Assembly (NCBI RefSeq): GCF_902806995.1
Contig: NZ_LR777654.1
Location: forward strand, 124,001 to 188,000
DNA from: Chlamydiifrater volucris
GTDB taxonomy: Bacteria; Chlamydiota; Chlamydiia; Chlamydiales; Chlamydiaceae
Direction of reading: 5' to 3'
DNA length: 64,000 nt
Shown: piece after piece, positions 8,237 to 15,259 of the stretch
Position numbering within the stretch: the first letter of the stretch is position 1
Layout of the letters: every line of letters begins with the position of its first letter
Notes under the pieces: generated by a model
What the model saw: only the letters and a program-made list of their open reading frames with translations
Databases searched by the model: none
Told to the model about the DNA's origin: nothing
Position numbers and translations under genes: made by a program

Positions 8237-9661
8237 TTAAGAATCTGAATAGATGCTGAGGTAGCTGATTTCTGATTTTTTCCAGCTGTAGTCAGAAGAT
8301 ATCCCTTGGCGAATAAGCTTTTTCCACAAAGGAAAGTGATCTCTATAGGTCCTTAGGGCCTCTTTCAGTGTATTCAAGAATTCATTAGGATCATTTGCCT
8401 CAGAGAAAACAAATCCATTTTCAAGATTGGTTACAGTGTCTCTTAGCCCTCCAGTTTTTCTTACGATAGGAACAGTCCCGTACCGCATCCCAATAAGTTG
8501 AGTTAGTCCACATGGTTCGAACAGGGAGGGGATAAGGATAATATCTGCTCCGGCATATACCAGATGAGCTAAAGGTTCGTCATATTCGAGACGCATGAAG
8601 ATCCTTTCAGACCCTTGTATTTTATTTCGGGCCTCTTCCATTATTTTCTTTGAGTGATCATCCCCGCATTGTCCCAAAAGAATTATTTTATAGGACTCTT
8701 TTTCTGCATGTTCGACGGCTTGTAGCATAAAAGACAAACCTTTCTGGTGAACCAATCTTGATATGACACAGACCAAGGGATCTGAGTTTTGAGGTAATCC
8801 CAGCGTTTTTAGGAGAAAACTTTTGTTCCTGCTTTTCCCAGAAATTATTTGTTGAATCTTTTCTGGGTTTGATGGGTATTTTTGATGAATAAGGTTGTCT
8901 GTTTCTGGGTTCCAGTAGCTAACGTTTATTCCGTTAAGTATGCCTTGAAATTTATCTTGTGAGTTAATTAGAGCCCTTGAGATGTCCTCATCAGATCGAT
9001 CTTCTAACATTTCTTTGCTGTATCCTGGGGACACTGTCGTGATTGCATGAGAGAGTAAAATTCCACCCCTCATAAGGCAACCAGAGTTGGGATCTCTTTC
9101 CAATTGATAAACTTGTAAAGTCTTTGGGGATAGGGAAGTTTTTCTCATGGAAGATAAGGGGAAATACCCTCTGTGGGAAAAATTATGTATTGTGAAAACT
9201 ATTTTGCTATTAAAATTTTTTTTATCCTTTAGTAGCCCAGCGGTTAGTGCAGCATGCCAGTCATGTAGGTGAACCACGTGTATTCTTGTCGTGAGTGATT
9301 GTTGATAAATGTATTCTGCTGCTGCAGAGCAGAAACAAGCAAATCTTTGAGGGTCATCGGAAAATCCATAGATGTTGTCTCGATCAAAAAAATTCCGATA
9401 GTTTGTCCTGATGAAGGTTATAGCAATGCTGTCTTTTTGTGTTTGAATAGCTGATGCTGTGTGTTCTTTTTCGAAAAAGAACTTGAAATCTAAGATTTTG
9501 TTTAAATTAGAGTTCGTCTTGCAGAGCCTCTCATAAAAGGGGATAACTACTTCCACGTCGTGATTTCTAGAGAACGTATTAGCTAGGTCATGAACGACGT
9601 CGCCCAATCCTCCGACTTTTGCGAAGTGAGCAACTTCTGCGGATACATGAATAATTCTCAT
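8237..9661 (-). CDS. glgA: Glycogen synthase GlgA
   Basis: Transfers glucose from ADP-glucose (in chlamydiae also UDP-glucose is discussed) to growing glycogen chains. The 474-residue GT5 protein shows the sugar-nucleotide loop KVGGLGDVVHDLA near the N-terminus, HDWHAALTAGLL, and the C-terminal domain with SRLVHQKGL and SLFEPCGLTQLIGMRYGT. The last motif carries the catalytic glutamate and acceptor contacts. The start MRIIHVSAEVAHFAKVGG is the standard GlgA beginning. The gene is monocistronic on the minus strand and has the tRNA-Gln gene upstream on the other strand. Corresponds to CT_798 by position. Confidence 0.96.
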   Translation of the reverse strand: MRIIHVSAEVAHFAKVGGLGDVVHDLANTFSRNHDVEVVIPFYERLCKTNSNLNKILDFKFFFEKEHTASAIQTQKDSIAITFIRTNYRNFFDRDNIYGFSDDPQRFACFCSAAAEYIYQQSLTTRIHVVHLHDWHAALTAGLLKDKKNFNSKIVFTIHNFSHRGYFPLSSMRKTSLSPKTLQVYQLERDPNSGCLMRGGILLSHAITTVSPGYSKEMLEDRSDEDISRALINSQDKFQGILNGINVSYWNPETDNLIHQKYPSNPEKIQQIISGKSRNKSFLLKTLGLPQNSDPLVCVISRLVHQKGLSFMLQAVEHAEKESYKIILLGQCGDDHSKKIMEEARNKIQGSERIFMRLEYDEPLAHLVYAGADIILIPSLFEPCGLTQLIGMRYGTVPIVRKTGGLRDTVTNLENGFVFSEANDPNEFLNTLKEALRTYRDHFPLWKKLIRQGISSDYSWKKSEISYLSIYSDS

Positions 9662-9814
9662 ATTTTAGGTAAAAAACTTTTTCTTTATTCATAAGCTAGT
9701 GTGACAAAAACCTCAAGAGATCCCTTATAGGGTCAAATGCAAAAACTCTAACGCACAGAAGATTTACAAGTTGTTAGAAAAAAGCGAACGTAGTACACTG
9801 CGTCCCTTCCTCGT

Positions 9815-9886
9815 TGGGGTGTGGCCAAGCGGTAAGGCAGCGGTTTTTGGTACCGTGCATCGGAGGTTCGAATCCTTCCACCCCAG
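9815..9886 (+). tRNA. tRNA-Gln (anticodon TTG)
   Basis: A complete 72-base cloverleaf. The acceptor stem TGGGGTG pairs with CACCCCA, the D arm is GCCA...GGC, and the anticodon stem GCGGT/ACCGT encloses loop TTTTGGT with TTG at positions 34-36. The T arm is GGAGG-TTCGAAT-CCTTC and the discriminator base is G, as expected for glutamine. No CCA is encoded. It lies between glgA and the rplY promoter. Confidence 0.95.
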
Positions 9887-10185
9887 TAGCTTGTCTTTGA
9901 GTCTGTCTCTGGGTTTTTCTTTAGGGGTTGGGGTCGCTGTTGTGGCTCTGTGTTTTGGAATGGTTTTGCGAAAGGTTTTGGTGGCTCATTGCTCAGAATA
10001 GTCAGGGTTTGGGTTTCAGTGGTCGTCTTCAGCATCATGAGAGCTTCTTAAGGGAAGTGCTTGACTTTTTCCTCAAGAAAGCTATAATCTTGCCGCTGAA
10101 AGTTCTGGAAAGCTGATTCTCCTTTTTAATTAGGAAGCTTTCTTTGCCAGGTGATTCCCTGGGTTCAAGGTTATGGAGAAATAAG
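9887..10185 (+). promoter_or_regulatory. Promoter and structured leader of rplY-pth
   Basis: A gene-free stretch of 299 bases. It holds a near-consensus housekeeping promoter: TTGACT at 10061-10066, a 16-base spacer, TATAAT at 10083-10088. The deduced leader then forms a hairpin at 10108-10142 (GAAAGCT paired with AGCTTTC, plus inner TCCT/AGGA) and a smaller one at 10147-10162 (CCAGG/CCTGG). A GGAG ribosome-binding site precedes the rplY start. The region between 9887 and 10060 shows nothing else convincing. An autoregulatory role of the leader is inference. Confidence 0.65.
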
Positions 10186-10743
10186 ATGAAATTGGTTGTT
10201 ACAAGTCGGGAGACTGGCAAAAAGTCCTTTTTGAAAATGATTCGTCAGCAAGGTGGTATTCCCGCAGTTGTCTACTCTAAAGGGGAGACTGTTGCCAATG
10301 TGGTTGTTGATGGGCATGTTTTCAATAAATTTCTTAACGGACTAGAGACGGGGGCTCTTTCTTCTACGGTTTTTTCTATAGAGTTTGGGGGAAAGACCTT
10401 TTCGGCCATCATTAAGGATATTCAGTACAAGATCACCACTTACGAAGTTATTCATTTGGACTTTGAAATGCTGCATAATGATTCACCTGTGCAGCTCAAT
10501 ATTCCTATTCGATTTTCGAATATTATGGAGTGTATTGGAGTTAAGTTGGGTGGAACTTTGCGTCAGATTATTTATAGTTTGAAGGTAACTTGTTTGCCTA
10601 AGGACATAGTTCCTTTTCTTGAGTTGGATGTTCGGGATCTTGGGATGTCTCAGACTAGAAAGTTGTCAGATATTGCGCTGCCGAAAGGGGTTAAACCCAT
10701 CACTCCTTTGAGGGAGGTTGTTGCTACGGTTTCCAGAAGGTAG
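10186..10743 (+). CDS. rplY: 50S ribosomal protein L25, general stress (Ctc) form
   Basis: Binds 5S rRNA in the large subunit. The 185-residue protein has the N-terminal L25/TL5 beta-barrel ([32 protein letters not shown]) and the C-terminal Ctc extension ([38 protein letters not shown]). It therefore belongs to the two-domain Ctc type. The ATG at 10186 follows GGAG at 8 bases and matches the family start; an upstream TTG at 10144 would add 14 residues but lies inside the leader hairpins. pth follows after 16 bases, an arrangement shared by many bacteria. A strong promoter lies about 100 bases upstream. Confidence 0.93.
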   Translation: MKLVVTSRETGKKSFLKMIRQQGGIPAVVYSKGETVANVVVDGHVFNKFLNGLETGALSSTVFSIEFGGKTFSAIIKDIQYKITTYEVIHLDFEMLHNDSPVQLNIPIRFSNIMECIGVKLGGTLRQIIYSLKVTCLPKDIVPFLELDVRDLGMSQTRKLSDIALPKGVKPITPLREVVATVSRR

Positions 10744-10759
10744 AGAGATTGAAACTTTC

Positions 10760-11320
10760 ATGAATGGCCAGCCCACCAGATTGATTGTTGGGATAGGGAA
10801 TCCTGGTGCCCGCTATGTGTATACCCGACATAACGTCGGGTTTTTAGTTGTTCAGGCTTTTTCTGAAAAGTATGGCTTGGATTTCAGAAAAAAAGTTGAG
10901 ATCGGGGGGGTGTTGGCTAAAGGGGTTGTAAAAGGGGCCGCCTGTTGTATTCTCAAACCCTCCACCTACGTTAATCTCAGTGGGGAATCTGTAGCTAAAG
11001 CTAAGAGATTCTTGGGTGTTGATATCAGTAACATTCTTGTCGTGGTTGATGATGTGGATATCCCTTTCGGGGTGATTCGATTACGTGAAAGGGCTGGAAG
11101 TGGCGGGCATAATGGAATAAAGAGTATAACGAGCTCTTTGGGGGGAAACACTTATTTTCAACTGCGTGTAGGTGTCGGACGTCCAGAGGGTCTGTCAGAG
11201 TTATCGGATTATGTTCTCGGCAATTTTTCTCTTGTGGAAAGAGAGAGACTGGTGGGTGTTTTTGATCGCACTTCAGCGATGATTCTGGAGTGGATAGCTG
11301 CTCGACCCGCAGAGGAGTAA
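10760..11320 (+). CDS. pth: Peptidyl-tRNA hydrolase
   Basis: Releases tRNA from peptidyl-tRNA that has dropped off the ribosome. The 186-residue product has the family signatures RLIVGIGNPGARYVYTRHNVGF (with the catalytic His and substrate-binding Asn), CILKPSTYVNLSGES, VVDDVDIPFG (catalytic Asp) and GSGGHNGIKSI. The ATG at 10760 gives the usual beginning shortly before the VGIGNPG motif; the frame is open further upstream into the end of rplY, so only the motif decides the start. It follows rplY by 16 bases and precedes rpsF by about 100 bases. Confidence 0.95.
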   Translation: MNGQPTRLIVGIGNPGARYVYTRHNVGFLVVQAFSEKYGLDFRKKVEIGGVLAKGVVKGAACCILKPSTYVNLSGESVAKAKRFLGVDISNILVVVDDVDIPFGVIRLRERAGSGGHNGIKSITSSLGGNTYFQLRVGVGRPEGLSELSDYVLGNFSLVERERLVGVFDRTSAMILEWIAARPAEE

Positions 11321-11422
11321 AAAAATACTTTCATTTGGGTTGTGTTTTTTGCATGTGGTTCAACTTTTTGTGGACCAGGATATTCTGAAGGTAATAGAAT
11401 AGTCGACTTTTAGGAGTGTCGA

Positions 11423-11761
11423 ATGAGAAAAGAAAAAAAACAGCTTTACGAAGGCATGTATGTTTTTAGTGTGACTTTAAGTGAAGAAGCCAGGAAGAGG
11501 GCTTTGGAAAAGGTTACCTCGGGCATAGTCAATTATGGCGGGGAAGTTGTAAAAATTCATGATCAGGGTAGGAGGAAACTTGCCTACGAGATTCGTGGAA
11601 CTAGAGAAGGATACTACTATGTAATTTATTTCACAGTGGCTACAAGTGCTATTGCCGAGTTATGGAAGGAGTATCATCTTCACGAAGATTTGCTTAGGTT
11701 TCTTACTTTGAAAGCGGACTCTGTAAAGGAAGTTTTGGAATTTGCTTCTTTGCCAGAATAA
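11423..11761 (+). CDS. rpsF: 30S ribosomal protein S6
   Basis: S6 binds the central domain of 16S rRNA together with S18. The 112-residue protein has the typical YEGMYVFSVTLSEE beginning, the HDQGRRKLAYEIRGTREGYYYVIYF core and the LRFLTLKAD segment. An AGGAG element lies 6 bases before the ATG. The gene opens the rpsF-rpsR-rplI group, a cluster conserved across bacteria; rpsR follows after 19 bases. Confidence 0.97.
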   Translation: MRKEKKQLYEGMYVFSVTLSEEARKRALEKVTSGIVNYGGEVVKIHDQGRRKLAYEIRGTREGYYYVIYFTVATSAIAELWKEYHLHEDLLRFLTLKADSVKEVLEFASLPE

Positions 11762-11780
11762 TAGTTAAGGAGAACAATAA

Positions 11781-12029
11781 ATGAAAAAGCCTGTTCATCA
11801 TCATGAACATAAAAGGAAGCGCTTCAGTAAGAAGTGCCCTTTTACTACCGCAGGTTGGAAGACTATTGATTACAAAGATGTCGAGACCTTGAGGAAATTT
11901 ATCACTGAGCGAGGAAAGATCCTTCCTAGGAGGATTACGGGGGTTTCCTCTAGGTTTCAAGCGCTATTGGCTCAGGCCGTTAAAAGAGCTCGCTATATCG
12001 GGCTTCTTCCATTTTTAGGTGAAGATTAA
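11781..12029 (+). CDS. rpsR: 30S ribosomal protein S18
   Basis: S18 partners S6 on the platform of the small subunit. The 82-residue basic protein shows the family motif around [20 protein letters not shown] and [11 protein letters not shown], then the basic [13 protein letters not shown] tail. It has an AAGGAG ribosome-binding site and lies between rpsF and rplI, with 23 bases to rplI. Confidence 0.97.
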   Translation: MKKPVHHHEHKRKRFSKKCPFTTAGWKTIDYKDVETLRKFITERGKILPRRITGVSSRFQALLAQAVKRARYIGLLPFLGED

Positions 12030-12052
12030 AAAGGTTGTGGAGAGTTTTATTC

Positions 12053-12565
12053 ATGAAACAACAGTTATTATTGTTAGAAGATGTCGATGGATTAGGAAGA
12101 AGTGGCGATATTGTTACTGCTAAACCCGGGCACGCTAGGAATTATCTTCTTCCTAAGCAGAAGGCCGTTGTAGCTGGAGCTGGTACTTTGCGATTACAGG
12201 AAAGGCTCAAAGAGGAGAGACGCTTGAAAGCTCAACAGGATAGGGTGCTTTCTGAGGCTTTGGCGAAAGAATTACAAGGGGTAATCCTTGAGTTCCCTGT
12301 GAAAGTTGATCCTGAGCAGAATATGTATGGGTCAGTGACGGTGGCGGATCTTATTGCTGGTGCTGCTGAAAAGAATATCGTGTTAACTAAGAAGAATTTT
12401 CCTAGTGCTCATTATGCCATCAGAACTCTAGGTAAGAAAAAAGTTGCTTTGAAGCTTAATGAAGATGTTGATGCGGTTTTGGTTGTTGAGGTATTTCCTG
12501 AAGGTCAGGAAATTAGGATTCCTACTTCCGCAACTCAGCAGCAAGCAGAAGAAATAACGGAGTAA
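12053..12565 (+). CDS. rplI: 50S ribosomal protein L9
   Basis: L9 joins two globular RNA-binding domains by a long helix at the base of the L1 stalk. The 170-residue product starts MKQQLLLLEDVDGLGRSGD, followed by VTAKPGHARNYLLPKQKAV, the central helix rich in Glu, Lys and Arg, and a C-terminal domain. The ATG at 12053 is preceded by GGAG and matches the family start; a TTG at 12035 would add six residues without support. Third gene of the S6-S18-L9 cluster, followed by ispE after 41 bases. Confidence 0.96.
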   Translation: MKQQLLLLEDVDGLGRSGDIVTAKPGHARNYLLPKQKAVVAGAGTLRLQERLKEERRLKAQQDRVLSEALAKELQGVILEFPVKVDPEQNMYGSVTVADLIAGAAEKNIVLTKKNFPSAHYAIRTLGKKKVALKLNEDVDAVLVVEVFPEGQEIRIPTSATQQQAEEITE

Positions 12566-12606
12566 CTCAATCAATTTTCGTAATGCTCGTCTAGGTTTAT
12601 TGTTTT

Positions 12607-13458
12607 GTGGCGGTCTATTTTTCTCCTGCGAAGATAAATTTGTTCCTGAGAGTTATTGGTAGAAAGTCATTTGGGTATCACGAAATCCTGACCCCTATGG
12701 TTGCCTTGAGCTTCGGTGACGAGGTTTCTGTGGGGGTTTCTTCCTCGGATTCTTTTGTTTGCAATGTTAAAGAAATTTCTGGTTCTAGTAATTTAGCGCT
12801 TAAGGCCCTTGATTTGTTTAGACAAAAAACGGGAGTTACTACTCCGGTGACTATTTCCCTTAAGAAAAGGATTCCCGTAGGATCAGGAATGGGAGGAGGT
12901 AGTTCCAATGCTGCTACGGTCCTTTTTGCTTTGAATCAAATTTTTTCTGTGGGGTTTTCTAGTGAGCAGTTAGCTTCTATGGGGGCGCACCTGGGGTCTG
13001 ATATACCATTCTTTTTTTCTTTGGGTGAAGCCTTATGTTCAGGGAGGGGTGATGTCGTAACGACTCTTTCTGAGGGGAGCATCGAGATTGCTAAAAGGTT
13101 TCTTTTGGTTTTTGATAACCGCGGGGTTAGTTCTGATGCAGCTTATCAAGCTTTTTCTGCTAAATACTCGCCATCTACCGAGAATCTCTTCGAGTTAGCT
13201 AAGAATGATCTAGAGGATCCAGTATTTTCTTTTCGACAAGATTTGTGTAGGAAAAAGAAGTTTCTCCAAGAAACTTTTTCGGAATCTCAGGTGGTGATGT
13301 CTGGTTCTGGAGCAACGTTGGTGGTGTTTTCTCCATCAAGACTAGAAGAAAAAACCCCTCTCATCTTCGAAGGGAGCCCTCTCAGATATGCTTTAGCAGA
13401 AAAGATTGTCCGAGAAAAAGGTTCTTGGTATCAGAGCAATAATTTTAGTTATAACTAA
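12607..13458 (+). CDS. ispE: 4-diphosphocytidyl-2-C-methyl-D-erythritol kinase IspE
   Basis: Phosphorylates CDP-methylerythritol in the non-mevalonate isoprenoid pathway. The 283-residue GHMP kinase has SPAKINLFLRVIGRK at the start, the ATP loop PVGSGMGGGSSNAA near residue 95, GSDIPFF, and the C-terminal MSGSGATLVVF glycine motif. The start is a GTG, which gives the usual distance to the SPAKINL motif; no stronger start is present. The last bases overlap the converging small gene that ends at 13455. Corresponds to CT_804 by position. Confidence 0.95.
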   Translation: MAVYFSPAKINLFLRVIGRKSFGYHEILTPMVALSFGDEVSVGVSSSDSFVCNVKEISGSSNLALKALDLFRQKTGVTTPVTISLKKRIPVGSGMGGGSSNAATVLFALNQIFSVGFSSEQLASMGAHLGSDIPFFFSLGEALCSGRGDVVTTLSEGSIEIAKRFLLVFDNRGVSSDAAYQAFSAKYSPSTENLFELAKNDLEDPVFSFRQDLCRKKKFLQETFSESQVVMSGSGATLVVFSPSRLEEKTPLIFEGSPLRYALAEKIVREKGSWYQSNNFSYN

Positions 13459-13694
13459 TCCCTCTCCAAAAACAAGGCAGAGCCAGCAACGAAAGTTGCT
13501 TTATTAGCTTCTAAGGAAAGAGGAGCCTCTCCTGTGCAAACTTTTCTAGAAAAGCGCCTCTCTTCCAGCTGACTTCCTACTACGTCTCTAATTTGATGGA
13601 AAAAAATTTTTTCGATCTGAGATATCTTTTCAACACTTTTCTTCACAGAAGGGTTATTAGATTCATTTTTCAGAGTAACTCCTTTTTCTGACAT
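13455..13694 (-). CDS. Small protein of unknown function with its own promoter and strong ribosome-binding site
   Basis: A 79-residue protein that I do not recognise. It is hydrophilic, with a Lys/Glu-rich N-terminal half (KSVEKISQIEKIFFHQIRDV, likely helical) and a C-terminal half RFSRKVCTGEAPLSLEANK followed by TFVAGSALFLERD. No signal peptide or membrane segment. The start is the ATG at 13694, because AAGGAGG at 13707-13701 is six bases away; a GTG two codons earlier would abut that element. Upstream is a promoter-like pair at 13750-13723. Its stop overlaps the ispE stop by four bases on the opposite strand. These expression signals make a real gene likely although its sequence gives no function. 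Confidence 0.65.
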   Translation of the reverse strand: MSEKGVTLKNESNNPSVKKSVEKISQIEKIFFHQIRDVVGSQLEERRFSRKVCTGEAPLSLEANKATFVAGSALFLERD

Positions 13695-13722
13695 AAACAC
13701 CCTCCTTGGATTCTATTTCATA

Positions 13723-13758
13723 CTTATAGGAATAAATTTTTTTTTACAAACTGTTTGT
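13723..13758 (-). promoter_or_regulatory. Candidate promoter of the 79-residue gene, overlapped by a palindrome
   Basis: On the minus strand TTTGTA (13750-13745) and TATAAG (13728-13723) stand 16 bases apart. The palindrome ACAAAC-T-GTTTGT at 13746-13758 covers the -35 element, as an operator would. A second inverted repeat, AACCTT...AAGGTT at 13780-13797, lies farther upstream. Regulation is inference. Confidence 0.45.
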
Positions 13759-13896
13759 GTAAAGAATTTTTTCTTTGAGAACCTTTTTGAGAAGGTTTTT
13801 CTGAAGCAACAGTCACATTCTAGCTATAGATATTCACCTTTCTTTTTTCTTTCTTTAACTCTATATCATGCAAAACAAGGAAGAGAGGAAAAATAT

Positions 13897-15246
13897 ATGG
13901 AATCAGCGCAATATTCCGAACTATTGAGAACAGGTGCTTTATGGATTTTCTTCCTTTCTCTGATTCATATGTTTCTAACTCCTTATTTTTACAAGATTTG
14001 CGAAGGGTATGCGCACAAAAAAATGGTTTATCCTGAGCAAAGGGAAAAGTATGGAGTCTTATCAGAGCTATTCAGGATACTAAGTCGAGTAGAGTTAGTG
14101 TTCGTTCTCTGGGCTGTACCCCTGTTTTTTTGGTTTTTGATTACTGAAGGATCCAGGTTATCAACAGCTTACTTTAGTAGTAGGAACTACATCTTTCCAT
14201 TTTTTGTTGTTGTTATAGTTTTGTTTATAGAGTCTCGTCCCATAGTGTTTTTAGGTGAGAGATTGTTATCAAACATAGCCAATTTTGGCAAAAAGTCCCC
14301 CGCTGCATGGTGGTGGACCATATTGCTAATAGCTCCACTTACTTCTACTTTGATCAAAGAAACAGGTACGATGGTTCTAGCTTGTATGCTACTTGTTGCT
14401 AAATTTTTTCCTTTTTCTCCTTCAAAAAAGTTTTCCTACGCGACTGCAGGGCTGTTATTTTCTAATGTTTCCATAGGAGGGATGCTATTCCCGATAACTT
14501 CTAGAGCTATGTTCCTGATCAACCCTAAGCTTCGTTGGAGTTCCGTTTTTGCCTTGAAGTACTTTTCTTGGAAAGCCTTTCTGGCTATTTTGATTTCCAC
14601 AGCGACTTATTACTTGATTTTTAGAAAAGAGTTTCAAGCTTTTCCTTCCACGGTTCCTTCAAGAAAGACAACAGATGCTGTTCCTTGGTGGGTGGTGTGT
14701 ATTCATATTCTTTTTCTTGTTGCCATTATTTTTGTAAGACAAACCCCTGTAATCCTTGTTGGCGTAGTTTTAGCGTTTCTGGGATTTCGGTCATTAACTA
14801 TTATGTACCAGTCGCCTATTAGCTTCACAAAAGTAGGCATGGTTGGGCTATTTTTCTCTGGGTTGATATTATTTGGTGATTTGCAAGAATGGTGGGTTTT
14901 AGCAATCATGGAAAAAGCATCTTATGGAGGATATATGATAATATCCTTCATTATGTCTATGTTCCTCGACAATGCTCTTGTCAATTATCTCATATTTAAA
15001 CTGCCACTAGGTAACGATTGCTATCACTATTTAGCAATTTCTGGAGCGATGTCTGCAGGTGGATTAACCTTGATGGCCAATGTTCCTAACATCGTAGGAT
15101 ATTTACTGCTAAGGTCATCTTTCAAAGTTAGATCTGTTTCCTTAGCATGGCTGTTCGTAGCAGCGTTACCTCCAGCTCTAATTTCTGCAGTAGTCTTCTG
15201 GGCATTTAAAAACTTTCCTATTTTCACACTTTGTGAATTCAAATAG
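13897..15246 (+). CDS. Putative Na+/H+ antiporter-type membrane protein (CT_805 position)
   Basis: A 449-residue integral membrane protein with about ten to twelve hydrophobic segments. The features fit the putative sodium/proton antiporter family found in chlamydiae and some other bacteria (PF07399, named from memory): PLTSTLIKETGTMVLACMLL, SNVSIGGMLFPITSRAMFLI, SMFLDNALVNYLIF and SGAMSAGGLTLMANVPNIVG. The last two resemble discontinuous-helix motifs of NhaD/ArsB-type transporters. The ion specificity cannot be read from the sequence. An AGGAAGAGAGG stretch precedes the ATG. The gene diverges from the 79-residue gene and converges on the ptr protease gene. Confidence 0.8.
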   Translation: MESAQYSELLRTGALWIFFLSLIHMFLTPYFYKICEGYAHKKMVYPEQREKYGVLSELFRILSRVELVFVLWAVPLFFWFLITEGSRLSTAYFSSRNYIFPFFVVVIVLFIESRPIVFLGERLLSNIANFGKKSPAAWWWTILLIAPLTSTLIKETGTMVLACMLLVAKFFPFSPSKKFSYATAGLLFSNVSIGGMLFPITSRAMFLINPKLRWSSVFALKYFSWKAFLAILISTATYYLIFRKEFQAFPSTVPSRKTTDAVPWWVVCIHILFLVAIIFVRQTPVILVGVVLAFLGFRSLTIMYQSPISFTKVGMVGLFFSGLILFGDLQEWWVLAIMEKASYGGYMIISFIMSMFLDNALVNYLIFKLPLGNDCYHYLAISGAMSAGGLTLMANVPNIVGYLLLRSSFKVRSVSLAWLFVAALPPALISAVVFWAFKNFPIFTLCEFK

Positions 15247-15259
15247 CAAGCCTTTGCAA

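Noticed and set aside
9771-10001. 76-codon frame covering the tRNA-Gln gene
   Set aside because: It runs through a complete tRNA gene and ends before the rplY promoter; no domain.
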